DNA of 64,000 bases from JALZAQ01 sp038253885. Lineage in GTDB: Bacteria > Gemmatimonadota > Gemmatimonadetes > Gemmatimonadales > Gemmatimonadaceae. Within the stretch, counting starts at the first letter, position 1. Every line of letters begins with the position of its first letter. Position numbers and translations under genes: made by a program. Of this stretch, positions 55,668 through 63,552 are shown piece after piece. The notes below the pieces were generated by a model. The model was not told the origin of the DNA and ran no database searches. It was given only the letters and a program-made list of their open reading frames with translations. The DNA lies in assembly GCA_038253885.1 (NCBI GenBank), contig JBBSGP010000003.1, positions 1 through 64,000 of the forward strand, written 5' to 3'.

Positions 55668-56158
55668 CATCGGCTCGCTGCCGGGCGGCGCGGCGCGCGG
55701 GGCTCGCGATCCTGATCGCCCTTTCCGGCCGTCTCGCGGCCGCACAGGAATCGGCCCGCATCCAGCCGGAGGTGCGTCTCGACGCGCTAGCGGGGCGCGT
55801 GGTCGCCGCTCAGGCCGGTGCGGGAGCGGCGATCCCTGCCGGAACCTACGTGCGGGCGGCGATCGTCGGTGGTGCGGGCTGGGCTAGCGGCGGCGGAGCC
55901 GAGGGCGTGAGCGGGCGGCTGGACGCGACGGTGCGCTTCCTCGTGGATCCGTTCCTTCAGAGCCGATGGGCGCCCTACGGAGCGGGGGGCGTCGGCGCGC
56001 GCTTCGATGATGGCCTGCGGTCGCGCATCGTGCTGGTCGCCATCATCGGGATCGAGGGCCCACCTCGTGGGCGGATCGTCCCGTTCGTCGAGGTCGGAGC
56101 AGGAGGCGGACTTCGACTGGGTGGCGGGGTACGACGCGCCCTCCCGACCCGGCGTTGA
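55664..56158 (+). CDS. Exported beta-barrel-like protein, unknown
   Basis: A 164-aa protein with a signal peptide (RRAGLAILIALSGRLAAAQ) and alternating Gly/Ala/Arg-rich beta-like strands (AIPAGTYVRAAIVGGAGW, YGAGGVGARFDD, GRIVPFVEVGAGGGLRL), fitting a small outer-membrane barrel or transport-associated beta protein. GTG 55664 is coupled to the upstream CDP-alcohol transferase. No family recognised. Confidence 0.7.
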   Translation: MTSARCRAARRAGLAILIALSGRLAAAQESARIQPEVRLDALAGRVVAAQAGAGAAIPAGTYVRAAIVGGAGWASGGGAEGVSGRLDATVRFLVDPFLQSRWAPYGAGGVGARFDDGLRSRIVLVAIIGIEGPPRGRIVPFVEVGAGGGLRLGGGVRRALPTRR

Positions 56159-56187
56159 TCCGGGAACGACGTAACGGCCCTCCTAGC

Positions 56188-57687
56188 TCACTTGCTTCCC
56201 GGCCGGCTCCTGGCTGCCTTCTGCTCGTCCGCCAGCATCCGCTCGCGCGCCGCCGAGTCGTAGACTCGTCCGGCTGCCACCACCACCGCGATACGGGTTG
56301 TGTTGCGGATGTCGGCGAGCGGGTCCGCGTCGAGCAACAGAAGATCCGCACGCTTCCCCATCGCGACCGAACCGAGTGAGTCGGCGGCGCCGAGAAAGCG
56401 CGCCGCGTCGATCGTCGCCGAGCGAAGGGCTTCGAGCGGACTGAACCCCGCGGCGACCAGTGATGCCAGCTCGTCGTGGAGAGAGAAGCCGGGATAGATG
56501 TAGGGGTTCGAGAGATCCGTGCCGGCAAGGAACCGAACTCCCTCGCGATGAAGAAGCGTGACGATCTCGAGCTGCTTCGTGAAGACCGCTCTGCGCGTCG
56601 CCCAGTTCTGCGCTGTCATGCTGCGGAAACGGAAATCCGATCGGGGGTTCCACCCCGAAGCCATCATCGGCGGGATGTAGCGCATGCGGGGATCGCCAGC
56701 CAGCGTCGTATCGTCGAGGAAGCTGATGGAGTGAAGCACGGCGATAGTCGGAACCATCCACGTGCCATTCTTCGCGAGGTTGCGTGCCAGAGTCGTGCAC
56801 CGCGCCACGTCGAACGTCGCCAGAATGCCGGGGGCCTGGGCACGGCTCAGTGCTCCCACCGAGTCCCAGCCCTTGGTCGACGCGGCTGCCGCGGCGATCT
56901 CGGCGAGCACCTCCTGCTCGCGTGTCGAGCAGCCCGTCAGCACCCCCGTGAGGTGCTCGATGCTACGCTGGCCGGCATCGGACGCCTCCGTGACCGTCAT
57001 TAGCGTCGGAACGTGGCCGGCGAAGGAAAGCCCGACCCGCTTCGATTCGTCGGCGACCGCCCGGTATTCCTCCGGCGTGAGACGACTGTAGACCTTGATG
57101 AAGTCGGCGCCTGCAGCCTTGAGCGAATCGACGGCGTGGCGCGCCTCGTCGGCATTACGGACCGATACCGATCCTGGCCAGACGGGCGGAGAACCGTCGA
57201 GGATGTGACCGGACGCCACGATCCGCGGTCCCACGAGCCGGCCCGACCTGATCCTGGCCCGCGACGAATCCACCCACTGCGACTGACTGAACATCTCGCG
57301 CACGCCGGTCACACCATTGGCCACGAGCAGGGGCAGAAAGAGATCACCCAGCCAGGGCACAGCGGCATGGACATGCATGTCCCAGAGGCCCGGAAGCAGA
57401 TACTTGCCCGCGGCGTCGATGACCCGCGCGTCGCTGGGCACCGAGACGCTGCTCGAAGGTCCGATCGTCCGGATTCGATCGCCATCGGCGACAACCGTCA
57501 TGTTCGCGAGGCGGCGACCGCTCTCGACATCGATGATCGTCGCGTGGGTGAACGCGAGCGTCGTCGTGCGTCCCGGCGGCGCTTCCTGCGCGACGAGAGG
57601 CAACGCTGACGCGACGACCGCCAGCACCGCGCCGCCCAGTCTTCGAGTCGTTCTCGAGGTCCGCATGCTCGCACTCCTTCGTGTCAT
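56188..57687 (-). CDS. Exported amidohydrolase (imidazolonepropionase-like)
   Basis: A 499-aa metal-dependent hydrolase. Signal peptide (RRLGGAVLAVVASALPLVAQ). Metal ligands: HVHA in LPGLWDMHVHAAVP, His in GLSFAGHVPTL, Asp in FLAGTDLSNPY. The C-terminal beta-sandwich contains GKRADLLLLDADPLADI, usual for this superfamily. Likely a periplasmic peptidase or prolidase-type enzyme; the substrate is unresolved. ATG 57687 overlaps the stop of the small gene upstream (ATGA). Confidence 0.93.
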   Translation of the reverse strand: MTRRSASMRTSRTTRRLGGAVLAVVASALPLVAQEAPPGRTTTLAFTHATIIDVESGRRLANMTVVADGDRIRTIGPSSSVSVPSDARVIDAAGKYLLPGLWDMHVHAAVPWLGDLFLPLLVANGVTGVREMFSQSQWVDSSRARIRSGRLVGPRIVASGHILDGSPPVWPGSVSVRNADEARHAVDSLKAAGADFIKVYSRLTPEEYRAVADESKRVGLSFAGHVPTLMTVTEASDAGQRSIEHLTGVLTGCSTREQEVLAEIAAAAASTKGWDSVGALSRAQAPGILATFDVARCTTLARNLAKNGTWMVPTIAVLHSISFLDDTTLAGDPRMRYIPPMMASGWNPRSDFRFRSMTAQNWATRRAVFTKQLEIVTLLHREGVRFLAGTDLSNPYIYPGFSLHDELASLVAAGFSPLEALRSATIDAARFLGAADSLGSVAMGKRADLLLLDADPLADIRNTTRIAVVVAAGRVYDSAARERMLADEQKAARSRPGSK

Positions 57688-57959
57688 CGCAGATACCGTT
57701 GTGCGGCGCGCTCCCTGGAGTCGTCGCCGGCGATGCGCGCCTCGGAGAGCAGCCGCTGCACCTGCGGTCTCAGACGGTCGTCACCCCAGTAGAACCCCGT
57801 GGCTTGCTCGGCGCTCTCAGTGTCGCCGTCCACCGCGGCATCGATGAGCGCCCGCGCGGCCGCTTCGGCGAATCCCGGATCATCGCGCGTGGGCAGGTCG
57901 AACTGGCGTGCCGGTCCGCGCGGGCCGTCCGCATCCTCGTTCACGAACGCTCTCGACAT
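57684..57959 (-). CDS. Small protein, MSRAF-type N-terminus, coupled to the amidohydrolase
   Basis: A 91-aa acidic, helical protein (MSRAFVNEDADGPRGPARQF, then LPTRDDPGFAEAAARALIDA and ATGFYWGDDRLRP). From memory, similar sequences occur next to or fused with GreA/GreB-like proteins. No Gre domain is present here. Its stop overlaps the amidohydrolase start. Function unknown. Confidence 0.8.
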   Translation of the reverse strand: MSRAFVNEDADGPRGPARQFDLPTRDDPGFAEAAARALIDAAVDGDTESAEQATGFYWGDDRLRPQVQRLLSEARIAGDDSRERAAQRYLR

Positions 57960-58037
57960 GCGGTTCTACCTCTACCTCGTGTCAACACGAAGCCCCCGCG
58001 CGGGCGGGGGCAGGTGCAGCCGGCGCGGCCCAGAAAG

Positions 58038-58316
58038 TCAAGCGGCGGATGCCGCGTCCGACGGGTCGGCCTGCTGGGCCTTCGGAGGCTGACAGAATCG
58101 GAGACCGAGTGTCCGCAGCTCGGTCAGCTCGCTGTCACTCAGCTCATGATAACGCTCCGACAAATAGCTCATCGTATCCTCGAGCCACTCGGCCTGGTGC
58201 TCCGGGGTGGATTGCAGCACCCCACACCGGATGATCTGCTGAAACATCTCGTCGCGGGCCTGCTCGAACGGCTTCGGCGACGTGGACTCTTTCCGACGAT
58301 TGTTGGTTTTGGCCAT
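58038..58316 (-). CDS. Small conserved-looking protein, unknown
   Basis: A 92-aa polar, helical protein (MAKTNNRRKESTSPKPFEQA, then DEMFQQIIRCGVLQSTPEHQ and MSYLSERYHELSDSELTEL). Its amino-acid balance (Asn, Lys, Gln, Tyr, Met) in GC-rich DNA makes coding almost certain. I chose ATG 58316; the upstream part of the frame is Cys/Arg-rich noise. Monocistronic. Confidence 0.82.
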   Translation of the reverse strand: MAKTNNRRKESTSPKPFEQARDEMFQQIIRCGVLQSTPEHQAEWLEDTMSYLSERYHELSDSELTELRTLGLRFCQPPKAQQADPSDAASAA

Positions 58317-58398
58317 GCACTCAGTTTGGTTGGAGACTCCAAAATATAACCGCATGCCGGCCGTCTTTGAAGACACGCGGGCTCGTCTGCCACAGCAT

Positions 58399-59331
58399 CT
58401 ACACTGCGGGCGCGGTTTCGCTCCCCAGAAACTCCAGCAGCAGTTGCGACAGCGCATCGGGTGCTTCCTCGGGCACCAGAGCTCCCACTGCCTGGAGCCG
58501 CACGAGCCGCCCCTGCGGAAGTGCGCGAGCCAATCGCTCGGCGAGACCGCTGTCCAGCCACCGGTTCTCGTCTCCCCACACCACCATCGCCGGCGCCTGG
58601 ATCCGCCGGAGCTCGACTTCCTCTACGTCTTCCGCGCGCAGCGCACGCGCGAGACGGAGCAGATGGGCGAGCCCTTCGGGGCCGACATAGGGGGCGAGGT
58701 AGCGGGCCACCAGAGGCGGGGGCATGGACTCCGGCCGCGCCACGCTTCCCTCCAGCAGCCGTCGGAGCAGTGGTGCAGCGCCGAGCACTCCCCTCGCGAT
58801 GCGGAGGGCATAGCGCGCCGTATCGCGCTGCATCGCGCGCACGTCTCCGCCCGGACATTCGTCGAAGGCGACACTGTTCACCAACACCACGCGTCCGGCA
58901 CGCAGCGGGTGCGCGGCCGCCAGACGCTGAACCACGCCGCCTCCGACGCCGATCCCCACCAGCCCCGCCTCGGGCACGCGCAGTGCTCGCAATGCGCGCT
59001 CGAGGCCCTCGGCCTGCTCCGCGATCGAATAGTCCGCCTCGACCGGTCGATCAGACTCACCATACCCCAGCAGGTCCACCGCATACGCGGTGTAGCCCGC
59101 GAGCGCGAGGCTCGGCGCGATGCGCCGCCAGAGAAAGCTCGACGTGCCGAATCCGTGAACCAGCACGACCGGCGGTCCGCCCTGTCCGTAACGCTCCACG
59201 TGAAGGGCGCCGGAGCCCGAAGGAATGCGCAGAAGGTCGGCGTCGATGTGGCGCTCCGTTCGGCGGGCGTACGGTGGTCCAGACAGGCCGCGGCGCGCGC
59301 GGCGCGTTGATGCTCGCTCGGTGTGTGGCAA
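58399..59331 (-). CDS. Alpha/beta hydrolase-fold protein lacking catalytic Ser and His
   Basis: A 310-aa protein with an otherwise typical alpha/beta hydrolase core: oxyanion VLVHGFGTSSFLWRRIAPSL, DLLGYGESDRP, lid helices, WGDENRWLD. The nucleophile elbow reads VGIGVGGG, so the Ser of GxSxG is Gly (codon GGC). The C-terminal catalytic His is replaced by Ala in QAVGALVPEEAPDAL, where GHLVPEE is usual. It is therefore a probable pseudo-hydrolase. TTG 59331 is a weak start; the first 40 residues are Arg-rich and may not be translated. Confidence 0.85.
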   Translation of the reverse strand: MPHTERASTRRARRGLSGPPYARRTERHIDADLLRIPSGSGALHVERYGQGGPPVVLVHGFGTSSFLWRRIAPSLALAGYTAYAVDLLGYGESDRPVEADYSIAEQAEGLERALRALRVPEAGLVGIGVGGGVVQRLAAAHPLRAGRVVLVNSVAFDECPGGDVRAMQRDTARYALRIARGVLGAAPLLRRLLEGSVARPESMPPPLVARYLAPYVGPEGLAHLLRLARALRAEDVEEVELRRIQAPAMVVWGDENRWLDSGLAERLARALPQGRLVRLQAVGALVPEEAPDALSQLLLEFLGSETAPAV

Positions 59332-59404
59332 GGGTCAAGCCGCCCGGCTACATTCCTCTGCGCAGCACGAGCGCGCCGTGTGCTGACCCTCGCGAGAAGC
59401 CCGT

Positions 59405-59710
59405 ATGGCGGAGCCGGAGCAAACTTACGACGATGCACGAGCCCGGAAGCTGGCGCTGCTCCTGCGCGCCCTCGCCGCTCGCATCACGGAGCTGGATGCG
59501 CGCGGCGAGCTGCTCCAGCACGCCGGTGAGCTGATGAAGCTCATCGGCGACGTCCGCAGCGAGCTCTTTCACTACGAGGTTCGGGCGACCTACGATACCC
59601 CCGAAGTTGCGGAGAACCGCCGCATCATCGAAGACGCGAAGAGGCAGTTCGAGGCCACATGGGAAAAGACAGAATGGATAGCGGACGAGGACGACGAGCG
59701 AACGTGGTGA
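59405..59710 (+). CDS. Small helical protein upstream of the Dsb pair
   Basis: A 101-aa soluble acidic helical protein (ARKLALLLRALAARITELDA, then HAGELMKLIGDVRSELFHYE). No family recognised. Its stop overlaps the GTG of the DsbA-like gene (GTGA), so it belongs to the same operon; a role in disulfide formation is not implied by sequence. Confidence 0.8.
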   Translation: MAEPEQTYDDARARKLALLLRALAARITELDARGELLQHAGELMKLIGDVRSELFHYEVRATYDTPEVAENRRIIEDAKRQFEATWEKTEWIADEDDERTW

Positions 59711-60396
59711 AGCAGCAGCGCCAGAGCTCGATGCGCAATTTCTACATCCTGCTCGGCGCGGTCGCGGTCCTCGGGAGCGCGCTCCTCGTCTACAACGGCA
59801 GCCGGCCCAAAGTGCAGGTGACGACGGTCGACCTTCCGCCGGGCTCGATCTCCGACGCCGAGGGATACCGCTATGGCAGCGCGAGCGCCCCGGTCGAGGT
59901 GATCGAATTTGCCGACTTCGAGTGCCCGGGATGCGCGCAGTGGAGCACCGTCGTCGAGCCTGATGTGCGCAAGCGCATCTTCGACACCGGCAAGGCCAGC
60001 CTGCGCTTCTTCGATTTCCCGCTCGAGATGCACCGCAACACGCTCACGGCCGCGAACGCGGCTGCCTGCGCCGCCGATCAGAACAAGTTCTGGGAGATGC
60101 ACGACCGCATCTTCTTCGGACGTGCCGACTGGGCTACAGAGTCGACGAGCCGGCCGGACAAGTTCATGGCCTCCTACGCCCGGGAGCTCAGCCTGGACAT
60201 GGGTCGGTGGCAGAAGTGCTTCGATGACCGCGCGCATCAGGCCCGCATCCTCGGCAACAAGGCTCAGGGGATCAAGCTCAAGGTGGGGCAGACGCCGACA
60301 TTCATCATCGCCGGGCGGATGCACGCGGGCGGGCCATCCTACGACGAGTTCGCGGCGCTCATCGACAGCGCCACCAAGGCGGCGCCCAAGCGGTGA
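59707..60396 (+). CDS. Membrane-anchored DsbA-like thiol-disulfide oxidoreductase
   Basis: A 229-aa thioredoxin_4-type protein. One N-terminal helix (NFYILLGAVAVLGSALLVY) anchors it facing outward. The active site is FADFECPGCAQW (CPGC), and the cis-Pro region is VGQTPTFIIAG. GTG 59707 overlaps the previous stop; ATG 59659 would add 16 residues inside that gene. It introduces or shuffles disulfides in exported proteins and is coupled to VKOR, which should reoxidise it. Confidence 0.93.
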   Translation: MKQQRQSSMRNFYILLGAVAVLGSALLVYNGSRPKVQVTTVDLPPGSISDAEGYRYGSASAPVEVIEFADFECPGCAQWSTVVEPDVRKRIFDTGKASLRFFDFPLEMHRNTLTAANAAACAADQNKFWEMHDRIFFGRADWATESTSRPDKFMASYARELSLDMGRWQKCFDDRAHQARILGNKAQGIKLKVGQTPTFIIAGRMHAGGPSYDEFAALIDSATKAAPKR

Positions 60397-60863
60397 GGGC
60401 TCGCATGATGGTGGCGACACTCTCGCTACTCGGCCTGCTCGTCGCGCTCTATCTCACTCTCTTCAAGATCGGAGTCATCGGCGAGCTGACCTGCCGTATC
60501 GGCTCCTGTGAGACTGTCAATACCAGCCGGTGGTCCATGTTTCTGGGCTTGCCCGTGGCGGCCTGGGGAATGGCTGCCTACCTGGTACTGCTGATGTTGT
60601 CGTTGATCGGCCTGCAACCTCGCTTCGACGGCTCGCGACCCGTCGCGGTGGCCCTCACCGGAATTGCTGGAGCCGGCACTCTGTTCTCGGCATGGCTCAC
60701 TTACCTCGAGCTCGCCGTGATCCATGCGATCTGCATCTGGTGCGTCACATCGGCAGTCATCATCGGCACGATCTTCCTGGTGAGCGTTCTCGATCTGCGA
60801 TCCGTGACCGCGGCGCGCCCCGACGCTGATCCAGAGCTAGCGGACGCCAGTACATCTAACTGA
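60393..60863 (+). CDS. Vitamin K epoxide reductase (VKOR)-family protein
   Basis: A 156-aa membrane protein with four to five helices. The loop cysteines are in LTCRIGSCETVNTSRWS with the conserved Ser, and the CxxC active site is AICIWCV. In bacteria VKOR replaces DsbB, passing electrons from DsbA to quinone. The GTG start overlaps the DsbA-like stop. Together they form a complete oxidative folding pair. Confidence 0.93.
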   Translation: MRARMMVATLSLLGLLVALYLTLFKIGVIGELTCRIGSCETVNTSRWSMFLGLPVAAWGMAAYLVLLMLSLIGLQPRFDGSRPVAVALTGIAGAGTLFSAWLTYLELAVIHAICIWCVTSAVIIGTIFLVSVLDLRSVTAARPDADPELADASTSN

Positions 60864-60882
60864 TTGCATTATAATCAGTTAG
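60856..60882. repeat. Perfect 10-bp inverted repeat at the end of the VKOR gene
   Basis: CTAACTGATT (60856-60865) and AATCAGTTAG (60873-60882) around a 7-nt loop (GCATTAT). It spans the VKOR stop codon and is AT-rich compared with its surroundings. There is no T-run after it. It may be a weak terminator or RNA-stability hairpin, or an operator for the gene downstream. Confidence 0.6.
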
Positions 60883-61049
60883 GCGCATACACCCAGTTGG
60901 GGTTGAATCCATTCCGGCAGTTCCATCGTCCTTCTCCAGCGGCCCTCGACGTGGTATGGACTGTGCCTAGATTCACTGAGGTGCAGCGCGACACGCGTCG
61001 CGCTGCCGATCGAACCAAATGAAGACCTCGCATCGAGGCGGAGCTCAGA

Positions 61050-61427
61050 ATGCTGTCCCGGTTGTTTCCCGAATCCATCTTTCCCCGGCAGCTCACCCCT
61101 GCTGCGGAGAAGCGTGCGCGACTGGCGCAGGCTCGTGCTGAGGAAGCGATAATTCGCGCGCATGTGGATAGCGCGCTGATGTTCGTCGACAGCCTGGCCG
61201 AGGACCTGTCCTTTGATCGCGCGATCGATACGTACGTTCGCGTGATGGGAATTCCCGAACCGCTCGCCAGCACCGTGGTCACGCGCACGTTGGTGGTTCT
61301 GGGAGAGGACCTGGTTCCCTTCCGGCGCCGCGCACAGGAGCGCGAGAATCGGCCCGAGGAGAGCGGTCGCCCAGCGCTTCGCCTGGACGATGCCGGTACG
61401 CGGTCGCGAGCGATCAAGCGCGCGTAA
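61050..61427 (+). CDS. Small protein, unknown
   Basis: A 125-aa soluble, helical protein (RARLAQARAEEAIIRAHVDS, then VDSLAEDLSFDRAIDTYVRV). ATG 61050 has a GGAG site 9 nt upstream. The opposite strand's long reading frame is Arg/Ser-rich and looks like a shadow. The 186 nt before it hold only the inverted repeat. No family recognised. Confidence 0.65.
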   Translation: MLSRLFPESIFPRQLTPAAEKRARLAQARAEEAIIRAHVDSALMFVDSLAEDLSFDRAIDTYVRVMGIPEPLASTVVTRTLVVLGEDLVPFRRRAQERENRPEESGRPALRLDDAGTRSRAIKRA

Positions 61428-61454
61428 TCGCCAGGGCGCGCGAGGTCCCGAGAT

Positions 61455-61492
61455 GAGGAGAGGGCCCGCCAACGCTGGCGGGCCCTCTCCTC
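61455..61492. terminator. Strong GC-rich hairpin between convergent genes, likely bidirectional terminator
   Basis: GAGGAGAGGGCCCGCC (61455-61470) and its perfect complement (61477-61492) form a 16-bp stem with the 6-nt loop AACGCT. It lies between the ends of the 125-aa gene and acs, which point at each other. No T-run is present, so it may act as a barrier or be factor-assisted. Confidence 0.75.
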
Positions 61493-61507
61493 GTTCAGGA
61501 CGGTCGG

Positions 61508-63472
61508 TCACGTCTCGACCGATTCGTACTCATCCCTCAACTTCGCCACCACGCCGGGATCGGCAAGCGTCGTCGTATCGCCCAACGCGCGCCCCTCGGC
61601 GATGTCGCGGAGCAGACGGCGCATGATCTTGCCGGAGCGCGTCTTCGGCAGGTCGGCGCTGAACAGGATGTCATCGGGCTTGGCGAGCGCGCCGATCTTC
61701 TCCGCCACGTGATCACGCAGCTCGTCGCGGAGCGCGGGTGACGATTGCCGTCCCTCGCGCAGCGTCACGAAGGCGGCGATCGCCTGGCCCTTCAGATCGT
61801 GCGCTTTTCCCACCACTGCCGCTTCCGCCACCGCCGGATGGGAGACCAGAGCGGACTCCACTTCCATCGTCCCGATCCGGTGTCCGGCGACGTTGAGCAC
61901 ATCATCCACGCGTCCCAGAATCCAGTAGTATCCGTCGGCGTCCCGCTTCGCCCCATCTCCGGGGAAATAGAGATCCGGGCGCCCCGGCCACTTCGAGAAG
62001 TACGTCTGGACGTAGCGATCGGGGTCGCCCCAGATGGTGCGAAGCATCGAGGGCCAGGGCTTGGTGATGGCGAGGTAGCCGCCGCCCACCGCGATCGAGT
62101 TGCCGGCCTGATCCAGCAGATCTGCCGAGATGCCGGGGAAAGTGACGGTGGCGCTGCCCGGTTTGGTGGTCGTGACACCGGGCAGCGGCGTGATCATGAT
62201 CGCTCCGGTCTCGGTCTGCCACCACGTATCCACGATGGGACAGCGGTTCCCGCCGATGTTGGCCTGATACCACATCCACGCTTCCGGATTGATGGGCTCC
62301 CCCACCGATCCGAGCAGGCGAAGCCTCGACAGATCGTGCTTCGCCGGATGCTGATGGCCCCACTTCATGAATGCGCGGATCGCCGTCGGCGCCGTATAGA
62401 AGATCGTGACTCCGGTCCGCTCGCAGATCTGCCAGAAGCGATCCTTGTCGGGCCAGTCGGGTGCTCCCTCGTACATCACGCAGGTCGCGCCGATGGCCAG
62501 CGGTCCGTAGACGAGATAGGAGTGACCAGTCACCCATCCGACATCGGCGGTGCACCAGTAGACGTCCTCGTCCTTGAGGTCGAAAACGAGCTTGGTGGTG
62601 GCGGCGCATCCGGTCAGATAGCCACCGGTGGTGTGGACGATTCCTTTCGGCTTTCCAGTCGTGCCGGACGTGTAGAGGATGTAGAGCACGTCCTCGGCAT
62701 CCATCGCCGCGGGCTCGCACCAGCCGCTGGCGTCCGCCATCACCCGATGCCACCAGTGATCTCGACCCTCCGTGATGCCCGCAAACGCCTCGGCGCCGTC
62801 GCCGGCTCTCCGCTGGACGACGATCACGTCGGTGATCGAGGGCGTCTCCTCCAGCGCCTTGTCGGCATTCCGCTTGAGGGGCACCACCTGTCCGCGGCGA
62901 TAGCTTCCGTCCGCGGTGATCAGGATCTTGGCCTCCTGGTCGTTGATCCGGTCGCGGAGCGACTCCGCCGAGAAGCCTCCGAAGACGACCGAGTGGATGG
63001 CCCCGATGCGCGCGCAGGCGAGCATCGCGATCACCACCTCGGGGATCATCGGCAGGTAGATGGCCACCCGGTCACCGCGCTTGACCCCGAAGCGGTCGGC
63101 GAGCACGTTGGCGAAGCGGTTCACCTCGCGGAAGAGATCCCAGTAGGTGAGCGTGCGACGGTCGCCCGGCTCTCCCTCCCAGATCAGAGCTGCCTTGTTT
63201 CGCCGCGGCCCCCGGACGTGTCGGTCGAGGCAGTTCACGCTGGCATTCAGCTTCCCGCCGATGAACCACTTGGCCCACGGTGCGTTCCATTCGAGAACGC
63301 GGCTCCACGGCGTGAACCACTCGAGCTCCGATGCCATCGCGCTCCAGAATCCTTCCGGGTCCTGGGCCGCGCGCTGGTAGATCGACCCATCCGAGATGTG
63401 GGCGGCGCGGCGAAAGTCGGCGGACGGCTCGAAGCGCCGGTCCTCCTGCAGCAGAACGTCGATATTGGTCAT
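61508..63472 (-). CDS. acs: Acetyl-CoA synthetase (AMP-forming)
   Basis: Activates acetate to acetyl-CoA via acetyl-AMP (654 aa, cytoplasmic). Motifs: the P-loop YTSGTTGKPKG, VDTWWQTETG, YFPGDGAKRDADGYYWILGR and, at the C-terminus, KTRSGKIMRRLLR with the lysine that is acetylated in the family. I chose ATG 63472 over TTG 63478. No regulator or actP adjacent. Confidence 0.97.
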   Translation of the reverse strand: MTNIDVLLQEDRRFEPSADFRRAAHISDGSIYQRAAQDPEGFWSAMASELEWFTPWSRVLEWNAPWAKWFIGGKLNASVNCLDRHVRGPRRNKAALIWEGEPGDRRTLTYWDLFREVNRFANVLADRFGVKRGDRVAIYLPMIPEVVIAMLACARIGAIHSVVFGGFSAESLRDRINDQEAKILITADGSYRRGQVVPLKRNADKALEETPSITDVIVVQRRAGDGAEAFAGITEGRDHWWHRVMADASGWCEPAAMDAEDVLYILYTSGTTGKPKGIVHTTGGYLTGCAATTKLVFDLKDEDVYWCTADVGWVTGHSYLVYGPLAIGATCVMYEGAPDWPDKDRFWQICERTGVTIFYTAPTAIRAFMKWGHQHPAKHDLSRLRLLGSVGEPINPEAWMWYQANIGGNRCPIVDTWWQTETGAIMITPLPGVTTTKPGSATVTFPGISADLLDQAGNSIAVGGGYLAITKPWPSMLRTIWGDPDRYVQTYFSKWPGRPDLYFPGDGAKRDADGYYWILGRVDDVLNVAGHRIGTMEVESALVSHPAVAEAAVVGKAHDLKGQAIAAFVTLREGRQSSPALRDELRDHVAEKIGALAKPDDILFSADLPKTRSGKIMRRLLRDIAEGRALGDTTTLADPGVVAKLRDEYESVET

Positions 63473-63552
63473 GGGCAAAGGCTACCGAAGATGCGCGCAG
63501 GCGTCCAGACTTCCCGCATGTGTCGCCCGCGGGTCCAGCCGCTTCATCCAGA

